Assembly: GCF_008364795.1 (NCBI RefSeq) | Contig: NZ_VTTM01000002.1 | Span: forward strand, 650,590 to 714,589 | DNA: 64,000 bases | Reading direction: 5' to 3' | Origin: Azospirillum oryzae | Lineage (GTDB): Bacteria; Pseudomonadota; Alphaproteobacteria; Azospirillales; Azospirillaceae | Shown: positions 51,228 through 60,063 of the stretch, in pieces | How positions within the stretch are numbered: position 1 is the stretch's first letter | Layout of the letters: each line of letters begins with the position of its first letter | Program-made: the position numbers and the translations under genes | Notes under the pieces: generated by a model | Told to the model about the DNA's origin: nothing | The model's input: the letters and a program-made list of their open reading frames with translations, nothing else | Databases searched by the model: none

Positions 51228-51890
51228 ATGCCTGAAGTGCTCTTCAACGGTCCCGCCGGTCGCCTGGAAGGCCGTTACACCCACGGCAAGCAGCCGAACG
51301 CCCCGGTTGCGCTGCTGTTGCACCCGCACCCGCAGCACAATGGGACGATGAACAACAAGGTGGTCTTCACCCTGTTCCAGTCCTTCACCAAGCGCGGCTA
51401 TTCGGCGCTCCGCTTCAACTTCCGCGGCGTCGGGCGCAGCCAGGGCACCTACGACAAGGGGGAGGGCGAACTGGCCGACGCGGCGGCGGCGCTCGACTGG
51501 CTGCAGACCTACAACCCCAATGCGCCGCTCTGCTGGATCGGCGGCGTGTCCTTCGGCGCCTGGATCGGCATGCAGCTTCTGATGCGCCGTCCGGAGATCG
51601 ACGGCTTCGTCTCGGTCTCGCCGCCGGCCAACCTGTTCGACTTCTCCTTCCTGGCGCCGTGCCCGTCCTCGGGCCTGATCATCCATGGCGACAAGGACGA
51701 GGTGGTGCCCCAGGCCGCGGTGACCAAGCTGGTGACCAAGCTGTCGCACCAGAAGGACATCCGCATCGACCACCGCGTCGTCCCCGGCGCCAGCCACTTC
51801 TTCGTCAACCGCACCGACGATCTGGCGATCCAGGTGGACGACTATCTGGACAAGGCGCTGGGCAATCCCATCGCGGCAGTGGCGGAGTAA
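51228..51890 (+). CDS. alpha/beta hydrolase, COG2945 type
   Basis: 220 residues from ATG 51228. A small cytoplasmic hydrolase fold: LLLHPHPQHNGTMNN oxyanion region, RFNFRGVGRSQG, nucleophile elbow GVSFG with Ser108, acid in HGDKDEVVP and His in VPGASHFF. These proteins are widespread in alphaproteobacteria, with unknown natural esters. It is monocistronic and transcribed away from cysE. Confidence 0.9.
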   Translation: MPEVLFNGPAGRLEGRYTHGKQPNAPVALLLHPHPQHNGTMNNKVVFTLFQSFTKRGYSALRFNFRGVGRSQGTYDKGEGELADAAAALDWLQTYNPNAPLCWIGGVSFGAWIGMQLLMRRPEIDGFVSVSPPANLFDFSFLAPCPSSGLIIHGDKDEVVPQAAVTKLVTKLSHQKDIRIDHRVVPGASHFFVNRTDDLAIQVDDYLDKALGNPIAAVAE

Positions 51891-51959
51891 GTAATCCCAG
51901 TCCCATCTAACCGTCCCCCCGAGAGCGTGGGCGGTTGGATGGGACTGGCGCCGTGTCTA

Positions 51960-52346
51960 TTATTGCTCGCAGCCCAGAACCCACACGTCGTAGATCGGGT
52001 TCTCCATCGCCGACAGGGCGGGGCTGGAGGCGAACATCCAGCCGCTGAAGACCGGTTCCGCCTGCTCGCCGGGCTTGATTTCCGTCACTTCCAGGAAAGC
52101 GGCGGATTCCGGCGTTTCGATCGGCGGGTTCTCGCGGCAGGCGCGCAGCGTGATGCGCAGGCTGCTCATCGCCTTGGTCTCTCCGACCTTGATGGTGAAG
52201 GTGGAGGTGCGGGCGGTCACCTTGTCGAGCCATTGCAGTTTGGCCGCCGGCCGCTCGATCATCTGGCTCGGGACCGGTGCGGCCTGGACGGACGCGGTTG
52301 CCAGCAGGGCGGCCGCCAGCGGGAGAAGTCGAAGAAGTCTCGTCAC
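51960..52346 (-). CDS. DUF2155 domain secreted protein
   Basis: 128 residues from GTG 52346, with GGAAG 9 bases upstream; the upstream frame to 52382 is less likely. A signal peptide (LLRLLPLAAALLATASVQA) is followed by a single compact domain containing LQWLDKVTARTSTFTIKVGE, LRACRENPP, and FSGWMFASSPALSAMENPIYDVWVLGC, which is the DUF2155 signature. Two Cys could form a disulfide in the periplasm. Function unknown; DUF2155 genes often sit near NDUFA12 and mlaD genes in alphaproteobacteria, as here. Confidence 0.85.
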   Translation of the reverse strand: MTRLLRLLPLAAALLATASVQAAPVPSQMIERPAAKLQWLDKVTARTSTFTIKVGETKAMSSLRITLRACRENPPIETPESAAFLEVTEIKPGEQAEPVFSGWMFASSPALSAMENPIYDVWVLGCEQ

Positions 52347-52511
52347 GTCGGATCGCTTCCGTAATTGCGGACGGCATCCCACGGCAGCATCCGATCAATC
52401 AGGAGACCTCTGCCGGGGCGCTCCGCCTTCTATCCCGGAAGCGGGGTCAGCGTCCAGTGGCGGGGGGCTCTGGGGTGTGTTGTGCAGGGTATGTTGTGCG
52501 GATCGGGTGCT

Positions 52512-52778
52512 TCAGCGCGTGACGGTGCTGCGCGAGGCGGGGGCGCTGTAGGTGGCGCCGGACCCGCTCTGGGCCTCTTCGCGGTCTTCGATCTTCTGGG
52601 TCGCCGCACCGGCGCCAGCACCCGCGGCGGCCCCGACCACGGCACCCACCGGTCCGCCGACCACCGCGCCGGCCGCGGCGCCGCCAAGCCCGCCGGTGGC
52701 CGATTTCTCTTCCATGTCGGCGCCGCAGGCGGCGATCGCCAGGGCAAGGCCGAGCACGGCCAAATGGGACAGACGCAT
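52512..52778 (-). CDS. small lipoprotein with glycine-zipper segment
   Basis: 88 residues from ATG 52778, with an excellent ribosome site (AGGAGG). The signal peptide ends in a lipobox-like LAIAAC, giving a lipidated Cys18. A Gly/Ala repeat (GGPVGAVVGAAAGAGAGA) follows, as in glycine-zipper outer-membrane lipoproteins of the Rick_17kDa/SlyB-like group. The remaining 30 residues are polar. Probably a small envelope-stability lipoprotein; exact role unknown. Often missed because of its size. Confidence 0.75.
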   Translation of the reverse strand: MRLSHLAVLGLALAIAACGADMEEKSATGGLGGAAAGAVVGGPVGAVVGAAAGAGAGAATQKIEDREEAQSGSGATYSAPASRSTVTR

Positions 52779-52841
52779 CGCATTTCCTCCTGCCTCGCAT
52801 TCCGGGAGCATCGCCATCCGGATTGCAGGAGGAACGCTTGA

Positions 52842-52866
52842 GCGTGGCCGTCGGTTCCGGCCACGC
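52842..52866 (-). terminator. hairpin after mlaD
   Basis: 9-bp perfect stem GCGTGGCCG/CGGCCACGC with a 7-base loop, just past the mlaD stop. No T-run, so it is a weak intrinsic or Rho-assisted terminator. Confidence 0.4.
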
Positions 52867-52881
52867 CCAGGGTTCGAGTGA

Positions 52882-53418
52882 TTACAGCTTCGGCGGCTGG
52901 GCCGGCGCCTGGCCGGGAGCCTGACCCTGCTGGCCGCCGGTGGACTGGCCGTTGGCCTGGTCACCCGACTTGCTCATGCTCTGCAGCGAGAAGATGACCT
53001 GCCCCAGCAACTGCTCCAGGCCCGGAGTGCTCTGCGTGAACTCGATCTTGCCGTTCGCCTTGATCATGTCGGGATCACCGCCGGGCTCCAGCGACAGGAA
53101 CTTGCCACCCAGCAGGCTCTCCGACGCGATGACCGCCGCGGTGTCCTTGGGCAGCTTCACCGAGTTGTCGACCGACAGATGGACGACCGCCTGATAAGTG
53201 GTGGGGTCGAGCGTCAGCCCGGTGACCGTGCCGACCTTCACGCCGCTGATGCGCACGTCGGCGCCGCTCTGCAGGCCGGTGATGCTGTTGAAGTTGGCGG
53301 TGACGTCATAGCCCTGCACCTTGCGCAGGTCGGCGCTTTTGTAGGCGAAGGCAAGGAACACGGCGGCCACGGCGAGCACGACGCCGCCCAGCACGGTTTC
53401 GATCACATTCCGGCGCAT
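52882..53418 (-). CDS. mlaD: MlaD-type MCE-domain protein
   Basis: 178 residues from ATG 53418. One membrane helix near 10-28 (LGGVVLAVAAVFLAFAY) anchors a single MCE domain with the core VTANFNSITGLQSGADVRISGVKVGTV. The C-terminal helix (STPGLEQLLGQVIFSLQSM) is followed by a Gln/Gly/Pro tail. MlaD hexamers bind phospholipid in the periplasm for retrograde transport to the inner membrane. The ATPase and permease partners (mlaFE) are not adjacent. Confidence 0.9.
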   Translation of the reverse strand: MRRNVIETVLGGVVLAVAAVFLAFAYKSADLRKVQGYDVTANFNSITGLQSGADVRISGVKVGTVTGLTLDPTTYQAVVHLSVDNSVKLPKDTAAVIASESLLGGKFLSLEPGGDPDMIKANGKIEFTQSTPGLEQLLGQVIFSLQSMSKSGDQANGQSTGGQQGQAPGQAPAQPPKL

Positions 53419-53451
53419 AGAGCTATCCTGCTGCGAGTTCCCGAATCGAAA

Positions 53452-53472
53452 CCCGGCCCGAAAGGGGCCGGG
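53452..53472 (-). terminator. terminator of the NDUFA12 gene
   Basis: 8-bp perfect stem CCCGGCCC/GGGCCGGG with a 5-base loop, followed on the minus strand by TTTCGATT. Moderate intrinsic terminator between NDUFA12 and mlaD. Confidence 0.55.
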
Positions 53473-53509
53473 CATTCCGTTCCGACGTGATGGTCAGTCC
53501 CGGCAGGGA

Positions 53510-53902
53510 TCAGCTCGGCGTCCAGGGCTCGTAATCGCCGGTGGCCGGCACGCGCTGTCCGCCAGCCAGCACATGGCCGGGCGGACGGTAGGCCTGGACC
53601 GAGCCCGACATGTTGGGCAGATGTTCCTTCTGCCACGGCTTGTGGAAGGCGCTCGACCCCTCGGGCAGCGGCTCCTTGGTGGTGTGGTGCAGCCACCCGT
53701 GCCATTCCGGCGGGATCTTGGAGGCGTCGGGCTCACCGGCATAAAGGACCCAGCGGCGCTCGCGCGTGCCGGGCTGGGTGTCCTTGGTGCGGTAATAGAC
53801 GTTGCCGAAGCGGTCGCTGCCGACCTTGGCGCCCCGACGCCACGTGACGTAACGGATGTGGATGTTCGCCAGTTTGGTGAACAGGGAGATCGGCTCGCTC
53901 AT
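53510..53902 (-). CDS. NADH:ubiquinone oxidoreductase accessory subunit, NDUFA12 (B17.2) family
   Basis: 130 residues from ATG 53902. Family features: VGSDRFGNVYYR, RRWVLYAGEPDASKIPPEWHGWLHH and HLPNMSGSVQAYRPPGH. NDUFA12 is an accessory subunit of complex I shared by mitochondria and alphaproteobacteria; its presence is good evidence of class. It stands apart from the main nuo operon, as usual. First of four minus-strand envelope/respiratory genes ending at 51960. Confidence 0.95.
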   Translation of the reverse strand: MSEPISLFTKLANIHIRYVTWRRGAKVGSDRFGNVYYRTKDTQPGTRERRWVLYAGEPDASKIPPEWHGWLHHTTKEPLPEGSSAFHKPWQKEHLPNMSGSVQAYRPPGHVLAGGQRVPATGDYEPWTPS

Positions 53903-54083
53903 CGTCGCTCACGAATTCCGGAGTCTGGCCCCGCGGACACGGGGCTGGTCGAATGCGGGCCGCACTATGACACCGCAAGTGCCGCGCGTCCACCGTTGGT
54001 GAGGCCCAATTTGCCGGCTTTCGGCTCGTTGGAGAGCGGAAGCTCCCCGGCGGCGGTCGCTCTGCGGGAACGCCCCGTTTCCC

Positions 54084-54112
54084 TTGACGCGCCCAGCCGA
54101 TTGCCGTATGCA
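54084..54112 (+). promoter_or_regulatory. promoter of rplY
   Basis: TTGACG (54084-54089), 17-base spacer, TATGCA (54107-54112). Ideal spacing; the predicted start near 54119 puts the leader hairpin at the very 5' end of the mRNA. Confidence 0.6.
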
Positions 54113-54122
54113 CCCCGCGCAT

Positions 54123-54148
54123 GCGCCGGCACCCCTGGAGGCCGGCGC
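54123..54148 (+). promoter_or_regulatory. terminator-like hairpin in rplY leader
   Basis: 8-bp perfect stem GCGCCGGC/GCCGGCGC (54123-54130 with 54141-54148), then CCTTTCGTTTTGG, between promoter and rplY. It looks like an intrinsic terminator or attenuator in the leader. Confidence 0.5.
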
Positions 54149-54170
54149 CCTTTCGTTTTGGAGCATCGTC

Positions 54171-54767
54171 ATGACCAAGATCATTCCGCTCGGCGCTGAG
54201 ACGCGCGAACGGGCCGGCAAGGGGACCGCCCGCCAGACCCGCCGTGACGGCCGTATCCCGGCCGTCATCTACGGTGGTAAGCAGGCTCCTGTCACCATTT
54301 CGCTCGAGAAGTTCGAGTTCACCCGCGTCCTGCATCAGCCGGGCTTCTTCACCCACCTGTTCGACGTGACCGTCGACGGCACGGCCCATCGCGTCCTGCC
54401 GCGCGACGTGCAGTTCCACCCGGTGACCGACGTCCCGCTGCATGTCGACTTCCTGCGCGTCTCCTCCGACACCCGCATCAACGTGCAGGTTCCGGTCGAG
54501 TTCGCCGATCAGGACAAGTCGGCCGGCCTGAAGCGCGGCGGCGTCCTGAACATCGTCCGTCACGAGCTGGAGCTGAGCTGCCCGGCCGACAACATCCCCG
54601 AGCACATCACCATCTCGTGCGAAGGCTTCGATGTTGGTGACTCGATCCACATCTCCTCGGTCAAGCTGCCGGAGGGTGTTTCCTCGACGATCACCGACCG
54701 CGATTTCACCATCGCGACCATCGTTGCGCCGTCGGGCCTGAAGTCGGAAGAGGGCGCCGCTGCCTGA
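54171..54767 (+). CDS. rplY: 50S ribosomal protein bL25, general stress (Ctc) form
   Basis: 198 residues from ATG 54171; the longer frame includes the promoter and leader. The N-terminal bL25 domain ([27 protein letters not shown]) binds 5S rRNA; the C-terminal TL5/Ctc domain (about 100-185) is present, unlike in the 94-residue E. coli protein. pth follows 91 bases later, the standard rplY-pth-ychF order, with a terminator between rplY and pth. Confidence 0.96.
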   Translation: MTKIIPLGAETRERAGKGTARQTRRDGRIPAVIYGGKQAPVTISLEKFEFTRVLHQPGFFTHLFDVTVDGTAHRVLPRDVQFHPVTDVPLHVDFLRVSSDTRINVQVPVEFADQDKSAGLKRGGVLNIVRHELELSCPADNIPEHITISCEGFDVGDSIHISSVKLPEGVSSTITDRDFTIATIVAPSGLKSEEGAAA

Positions 54768-54801
54768 TCGGGAGCGTTCGACCTTCGAAGATGGTTACGG
54801 T

Positions 54802-54819
54802 GGGGGGCTTCGGCCCCCC
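54802..54819 (+). terminator. hairpin with UUCG loop between rplY and pth
   Basis: GGGGGGC-TTCG-GCCCCCC, 7-bp stem with a stable tetraloop, followed by GCTTCGTTTG. Partial terminator likely reducing read-through from the abundant rplY mRNA into pth. Confidence 0.6.
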
Positions 54820-54858
54820 GCTTCGTTTGTGGAGAGTGTTTTCCAAAGGGTGAGGGAC

Positions 54859-55431
54859 ATGCTGCTTCTGGTCGGACTGGGCAACCCCGGCAACGAGTAT
54901 GCCCGCAACCGCCACAACATCGGCTTCATGGCGGCGGAGACCATCGCCCGACGCCATCGCTTCACCCCGTGGAAGAAGCGTTTCCAGGGCCAGACCGCCG
55001 AGGGCACCGTTGCCGGCGACAAGGTGCTGGCGCTGGAGCCCGCCACCTTCATGAACCTGTCCGGCCAGTCGGTGGTGGCGGCCCTGCAATTCTACAAACT
55101 GAAGCCCGAGAACGTCGTCGTCATCCATGACGAGCTTGACCTGCCCCCCGGCAAGATCCGGGTGAAGAAGGGCGGCGGCCATGGCGGGCACAACGGCCTG
55201 CGCTCCATCGACGCGCATATCGGCAAGGAATACTGGCGAATCCGCCTCGGCATCGGCCATCCCGGCAACAAGGATCTGGTCAGCGGCTATGTCCTGCACG
55301 ACTTCGCCAAGGCCGACCAGACCTGGATCGACCCGCTGCTGGATGCCGTTTCCGACAACCTCCCCCTGATGGTGGAAGGCCAACCGGAGATGTTTATGAA
55401 CAAGGTGACGGTGGCGACGCAGGCGCGATAA
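54859..55431 (+). CDS. pth: peptidyl-tRNA hydrolase
   Basis: 190 residues from ATG 54859, with GGGTGAGGG 5 bases upstream (the frame opens at 54829). It recycles peptidyl-tRNA dropped from ribosomes. The start [22 protein letters not shown] holds the catalytic His19 and the Asn of GLGNPG; the Asp of [10 protein letters not shown] and [13 protein letters not shown] complete the site. Typical length. ychF follows 103 bases later. Confidence 0.97.
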   Translation: MLLLVGLGNPGNEYARNRHNIGFMAAETIARRHRFTPWKKRFQGQTAEGTVAGDKVLALEPATFMNLSGQSVVAALQFYKLKPENVVVIHDELDLPPGKIRVKKGGGHGGHNGLRSIDAHIGKEYWRIRLGIGHPGNKDLVSGYVLHDFAKADQTWIDPLLDAVSDNLPLMVEGQPEMFMNKVTVATQAR

Positions 55432-55534
55432 GCCGCGGCCTGCCAGTTCTTCCCCCACTTCGCGTTTGCGCTTTGCCCCCCTTCGTAGGATAAAGCGCCT
55501 CAATTCCAGAATTTCCGACGGCGAGCACCCACCC

Positions 55535-56635
55535 ATGGGCTTCAATTGCGGCATCGTCGGCCTGCCGAACGTCGGCAAGTCGACCCTTTTCAACGCGCTG
55601 ACCGCCACCCAGGCGGCCGAGGCGGCGAATTTTCCCTTCTGCACCAAGGAGCCGAACGTCGGCCGCGTCAGCGTGCCCGACCCGCGGCAGGACAAGCTGG
55701 CGGAGATCGCCAAGTCGCAGAAGGTCGTCCCGACCCAGTTGGAGTTCGTGGACATCGCCGGCCTGATCCGTGGCGCGTCGAAGGGTGAAGGGCTGGGCAA
55801 CCAGTTCCTCGCCAACATCCGCGAGGTGGACGCCATCGTCCATGTGCTGCGCTGCTTCGAAGACGACGACATCACCCATGTCGAGGGCAGCGTCGATCCG
55901 TTGCGCGACGCCGAGGTGGTCGAGACCGAGCTGATGCTCGCCGACATGGAAAGCCTGGAACGCCAGCTGACCAGCCTGCAGAAGAAGGCCAAGGGCGGCG
56001 ACAAGGACAGCAAGATCAAGGCCGACCTGATGGAGCGCGCCCTGAAGGTGCTTCAGGACGGCAAGCCCGCCCGCGTGGTCGATGTGTCGGACGATGAGCG
56101 GCCGGTGTTCAAGCAGTTCATGCTGCTGACCGACAAGCCGGTGCTCTACGTCTGCAATGTCGAAGAGGCGTCGGCCGCCACCGGCAATGCCTTCTCCGCC
56201 AAGGTCGCCGAAAAGGCCAAGGCCGAGAATGCCGAGGTCGTCGTCATCTCCGCGGCCATCGAATCCGAGGTCGCGCAGCTCACCGACCCGGCCGAGAAGG
56301 CCGAATTCCTTGAGTCGATGGGGCTGGAGGAAACCGGCCTGAACAAGCTGATCCGCGCCGGCTTCAAGCTGCTGGACCTGATCACCTTCTTCACCGTCGG
56401 CCCGAAGGAGACGCGCGCCTGGACCGTGCGCCGCAACGCCAAGGCTCCGGAGGCCGCCGGCGTCATCCACACCGACTTCGAGCGCGGCTTCATCCGCGCC
56501 GAGACCATCGACTACAACAGCTTCGTCACGCTGGGTGGCGAGCAGGGGGCGAAGGACGCCGGCAAGATGCGCCAGGAAGGCAAGGAATACGTCGTCCAGG
56601 ACGGCGACATCTTCCACTTCCGCTTCAACGTCTGA
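55535..56635 (+). CDS. ychF: ribosome-binding ATPase YchF (Obg family)
   Basis: 366 residues from ATG 55535. Walker A GLPNVGKST at 9-17, switch region EFVDIAGLIRGASKGEGLGN, and a coiled-coil insert at about 130-200. The C-terminal TGS domain follows (LDLITFFTVGPKETRAWTV ... VVQDGDIFHFRF). YchF prefers ATP over GTP and responds to oxidative stress. Typical length and context (rplY-pth-ychF). Confidence 0.97.
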   Translation: MGFNCGIVGLPNVGKSTLFNALTATQAAEAANFPFCTKEPNVGRVSVPDPRQDKLAEIAKSQKVVPTQLEFVDIAGLIRGASKGEGLGNQFLANIREVDAIVHVLRCFEDDDITHVEGSVDPLRDAEVVETELMLADMESLERQLTSLQKKAKGGDKDSKIKADLMERALKVLQDGKPARVVDVSDDERPVFKQFMLLTDKPVLYVCNVEEASAATGNAFSAKVAEKAKAENAEVVVISAAIESEVAQLTDPAEKAEFLESMGLEETGLNKLIRAGFKLLDLITFFTVGPKETRAWTVRRNAKAPEAAGVIHTDFERGFIRAETIDYNSFVTLGGEQGAKDAGKMRQEGKEYVVQDGDIFHFRFNV

Positions 56636-56686
56636 GTAAGCGGGGATTGAGGGAGCGGTGGCATCATCGCCCCCTTTCCACCTCCG

Positions 56687-56715
56687 CCGTCACCCAACCG
56701 TCATATTGTCGTAAC
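56687..56715 (+). promoter_or_regulatory. Pho-box-like direct repeats
   Basis: Three 7-base units CCGTCAC (56687-56693), CCGTCAT (56698-56704) and TCGTAAC (56709-56715) separated by 4 bases, an exact 11-base period. This is the PhoB box layout, 70 bases before a phosphate transporter gene. Sequence match seen; PhoB binding inferred. Confidence 0.6.
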
Positions 56716-56785
56716 AATCGGCGCGCCCCACACTTCAGTTAGGGGTGCCGCTTGATCGCATCCCCGATCTGACAGAGGGGGTGCG

Positions 56786-58456
56786 ATGCAGGCGACGCGG
56801 GTGCTGCTGGAACTGGCCGGGAATGTCGTGCTGCTCCTGTGGGGGCTGCACATGGTGCAAAGCGGGCTGACCCGCGCGCTTGGCGGCGACCTGCGCCGCA
56901 TCCTGGGGGCAGGGCTGCGCAACCGCTGGACCGCCTTCCTGTCCGGCATGGGCATCACCATGCTGCTGCAGAGCAGCACCGCCACCGGCCTGATGGCGAC
57001 CGGCTTCACCGCCACCGGGCTGGTGTCGCTGATGCCGGCGCTGGCGGTGATGCTGGGGGCCAATGTCGGCTCCACCCTGATTGTCCAGATTCTCGCCTTC
57101 GATGTCGCCCATGTGGCGCCGGTCCTGCTGCTGGGTGGCTTCATCGCCTTCCGCCGCGGTGCGCGGACGCGCAGCCGCGACCTGGGCCGGGTCGCCATCG
57201 GGCTGGGCCTGATGCTGCTGTCGCTGCATCTGCTGCTGGCGACCATCGCCCCGGCCGAGAACGCACCGATGCTGCGGCGGATGCTGGCGATGCTGACCGC
57301 CGATCCGGTGGTGGCGGTAATGCTGGCGGCACTGCTGTCCTGGGCCGCCCATTCCAGTGTCGCCGCCATCCTCCTGATCGCTTCACTGGCCGGCGGCGGG
57401 GTGATCGGGCCGGAGGCCGCGGTCGCCATGGTCGCCGGCGCCAATCTTGGCAGCGCCGTCAATCCGGTGATTGAAGGGCCCGGCGGCGACGGCCGCAATC
57501 CGGCGGCAAGGCGGCTGCCGGTGGGCAATCTCATCAACCGGCTCGTCGGCTGCGTCATCGTCGTGCCGCTGCTGGGGCCGATCACCGCCGGCTTGCAGGC
57601 GGTGTCACCGGATGCCACGCGGCTGGCCGCCAATTTCCACCTCGCCTTCAATCTGGCGATGGCTGGACTGTTCATCGGGCCGCTTCCCTGGTTCGCGCGG
57701 CTGCTGACCCGGATGTTTCCGGAACGGGTTGCGGTCGCCGATCCGGCGATGCCGCTCTATCTCGACCGCAGCGCGCTCCGCGTCCCCCATCTCGCCGTCG
57801 CCAACGCGTCGCGCGAGGCGTTGCGCATGGCCGACACGGTGGACAGCATGCTGCGCGGCGCGCTGGACGTGATCCAGACCGACGACCGCAAGCGGGTGCA
57901 GGAGATCCGGCGGATGGACGACGTGCTGGACCGGCTGCACGACGCCATCAAGCGCTACCTCACCCAGATCAATGTCGAGGATCTGGACGAACGCGATGCC
58001 CGCCGGGTGTCGGATGTGCTGACCTTCACCATCAACCTGGAGCATGTCGGCGACATCGTCGACCGCAACCTGATGGAAGCGGCCTCCAAGAAAATCCGGC
58101 GCAGGCTGCGTTTCTCCACCGAGGGGGCGGCCGAGATCGCCGGCATGCTGGAACGGCTGAGCGAGACCCAGCGTCTGGCCGCCGCCGTCTTCGTGTCGGG
58201 CGACGTCCGGTCCGCCCGCGCGCTGATCCATGAAAAGGAGGTGATCCGCGATCTGGAAACCAGCGCCACCGAGGCGCATTTCGCCCGTCTGCGCGCCGGC
58301 CGCAAGGAAAGTGTCGAGACCAGCGCCCTTCATCTGGACATCCTGCGCGACCTGCGCCGGATCAATGCCCATCTGGTTGCCGCCGCCTATCCGGTGCTCG
58401 ATCAATCGGGGGAGCTTCTGCCCAGCCGTCTCAAACGAGGGGCAGCACGGGCGTGA
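56786..58456 (+). CDS. Na+/phosphate cotransporter with C-terminal PhoU-like domain
   Basis: 556 residues from ATG 56786. The Na/Pi cotransporter (PNaS) fold with two inverted QSS repeats: LLQSSTATGLMATGF near 62 and WAAHSSVAAILLI near 190, about eight membrane helices to residue 320. The C-terminal 230 residues form PhoU-type three-helix bundles (RKRVQEIRRMDDVLDRLHD, INLEHVGDIVDRNLME). It imports or balances phosphate. A Pho-box-like sequence upstream suggests phosphate-starvation control by PhoB. Confidence 0.93.
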   Translation: MQATRVLLELAGNVVLLLWGLHMVQSGLTRALGGDLRRILGAGLRNRWTAFLSGMGITMLLQSSTATGLMATGFTATGLVSLMPALAVMLGANVGSTLIVQILAFDVAHVAPVLLLGGFIAFRRGARTRSRDLGRVAIGLGLMLLSLHLLLATIAPAENAPMLRRMLAMLTADPVVAVMLAALLSWAAHSSVAAILLIASLAGGGVIGPEAAVAMVAGANLGSAVNPVIEGPGGDGRNPAARRLPVGNLINRLVGCVIVVPLLGPITAGLQAVSPDATRLAANFHLAFNLAMAGLFIGPLPWFARLLTRMFPERVAVADPAMPLYLDRSALRVPHLAVANASREALRMADTVDSMLRGALDVIQTDDRKRVQEIRRMDDVLDRLHDAIKRYLTQINVEDLDERDARRVSDVLTFTINLEHVGDIVDRNLMEAASKKIRRRLRFSTEGAAEIAGMLERLSETQRLAAAVFVSGDVRSARALIHEKEVIRDLETSATEAHFARLRAGRKESVETSALHLDILRDLRRINAHLVAAAYPVLDQSGELLPSRLKRGAARA

Positions 58457-58644
58457 CCGTCTGCTCCCGATGGGGGTATGGCGCGGCTTCCGCTTCGACC
58501 TTTTCTTGTCACCGATCCAGCAACGTTAACACTTTCGTAACCATATAAAATTCGTCAAGCTCTTTCGCGACATGGTTAACAAATCGTTCCTGTGGTTGTT
58601 ATGGCAGTGAGTGCCAAGGAACGGTTGTCGAGAGGGAGCGGACG

Positions 58645-59523
58645 GTGGCGAACACGCACGCGACGTCGAACGGACCCAATGCACAGGGGGCATCCGGCGC
58701 GGGATTCGCCGAGCGGGTGCGCGACGCCATCGACCGGCAGGAGCTTTCCCTGGTCTTTCAGCCGCAGGCGGACGTCGTCACCAACCGCCTGACCGGCTTC
58801 GAGGCGCTGTCGCGCTGGCGCCTGTCCGACGGCACCATGCTGCCGCCCGACGTCTTCGTGCCGATGGCGGAGCAGGGGGAGGCGATCCACTTGCTGGGCG
58901 AATGGACCCTGCGGACCGCCTGCAGGGTGGCCGCCGGCTGGCTGCGTGCCGGCTATCCCGACATTCCGGTGTCGGTGAACCTGTCGGCGCGGCAGCTCGA
59001 CGATCCGGGGCTGGTGCTGAAGGTGCTGGCGATCCTGGCGGAGACCGGCCTACCGGCCGCCAACCTGAAGCTGGAACTGACCGAAACCAGCATGTTCAGC
59101 CAAGGCGCGGACGCCCGCGAGGCCTTGCTGCAACTGCGCGGCGCCGGAATCCGACTGGTTCTGGACGATTTCGGCACCGGCTGGTCGTCGCTGGCCACCC
59201 TGCGCCGGGTACCGGTGGAAGCGCTGAAGATCGACAAGCAGTTCGTCCAGGCGATGGTGGAGGACCGCGATGCCGCCGCCATCGTCCAGGCTGTGGTGGC
59301 GCTGGCCCACGCGCTGGATTTGGGCGTGGTGGCGGAAGGGGTGGAAACGCCGGAACAGCGGCTCTATCTGCAGGCCTACCGCTGCGACGTTCTGCAGGGC
59401 TATTGGCTGTCGCGCCCGCTGAGCGCCGACGGGGTGAGCGAGTTCCTGGCCGAACGGAGCGTCATCGGTACCCTGCGGCCTATGGGGTCGGGTTCCGCCG
59501 CTGGGCCGCAGACATCAGGATGA
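58645..59523 (+). CDS. EAL-domain c-di-GMP phosphodiesterase
   Basis: 292 residues from GTG 58645, with GAGGGAG 9 bases upstream. A stand-alone EAL domain with all catalytic motifs: EAL 53-55 in FEALSRW, NLSARQL, ELTET, DDFGTGWSSL (loop 6), KIDKQFV, EGVETPEQ and QGYWLSRPL. It should hydrolyse c-di-GMP to pGpG. No sensor domain is fused; the first 20 residues are disordered. The 188-base upstream spacer is AT-rich (TATAAAAT near 58546). Its 3' end overlaps the NUDIX gene by 44 bases tail to tail. Confidence 0.94.
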   Translation: MANTHATSNGPNAQGASGAGFAERVRDAIDRQELSLVFQPQADVVTNRLTGFEALSRWRLSDGTMLPPDVFVPMAEQGEAIHLLGEWTLRTACRVAAGWLRAGYPDIPVSVNLSARQLDDPGLVLKVLAILAETGLPAANLKLELTETSMFSQGADAREALLQLRGAGIRLVLDDFGTGWSSLATLRRVPVEALKIDKQFVQAMVEDRDAAAIVQAVVALAHALDLGVVAEGVETPEQRLYLQAYRCDVLQGYWLSRPLSADGVSEFLAERSVIGTLRPMGSGSAAGPQTSG

Positions 59524-59944
59524 CCCGCCGGGTCTCGTCCCATTCCGTCAGTTCGCCCGCCTCCTCGGCGGTGGCCCAGCAGGCCTCCAGGGCATCGTCG
59601 GCGCAGAGCGGGTCGCCCTCGGCACTCTCCGCCGCCACCTCCACCAGCGTATAGTGGTAATGGACGCGCCCCTCGGCATCGGGGGTGATCGCGTCGACCA
59701 CGGTGACGATCCCGGTCGGCACCACCTCCAACCCGGTCTCCTCGCGCACCTCGCGCACCGCGGTCTCGAACACTGTTTCGCCGACCGACTGCGCCCCTCC
59801 CGGCAGGCTCCACTGCCCCATCCGCGGCGCCTTGCCCCGCCGGATCAGCAGCACCTTGTCCCCGCGCCAGACGACGGCCCCGACACCGACCCAGGGGCGG
59901 TTGGGATATTCGCGGCTGGAACGGTCGGGCGGGGTGGCGGACAT
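59480..59944 (-). CDS. NUDIX hydrolase
   Basis: 154 residues from ATG 59944. The Nudix box is complete: GGAQSVGETVFETAVREVREETG, where key residues are the G, first E, and REVREE. N-terminal WVGVGAVVWRGDKVLLIRRG resembles ADP-ribose pyrophosphatase and NADH-cleaving families. Substrate unknown. The start is divergent from the LysR gene; the stop lies within the end of the EAL gene. Confidence 0.9.
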   Translation of the reverse strand: MSATPPDRSSREYPNRPWVGVGAVVWRGDKVLLIRRGKAPRMGQWSLPGGAQSVGETVFETAVREVREETGLEVVPTGIVTVVDAITPDAEGRVHYHYTLVEVAAESAEGDPLCADDALEACWATAEEAGELTEWDETRRVILMSAAQRRNPTP

Positions 59945-60063
59945 GAAGGGCTCCCTATCGATGGCTTGACCGGAGGGTAGCGCGGTCCGACACTGGGATG
60001 CCAGACGTGAAGACGCATCGCCGCGTCCTGTCGGCGCACCCCACCCGACCTTGTGGCTGCCCC

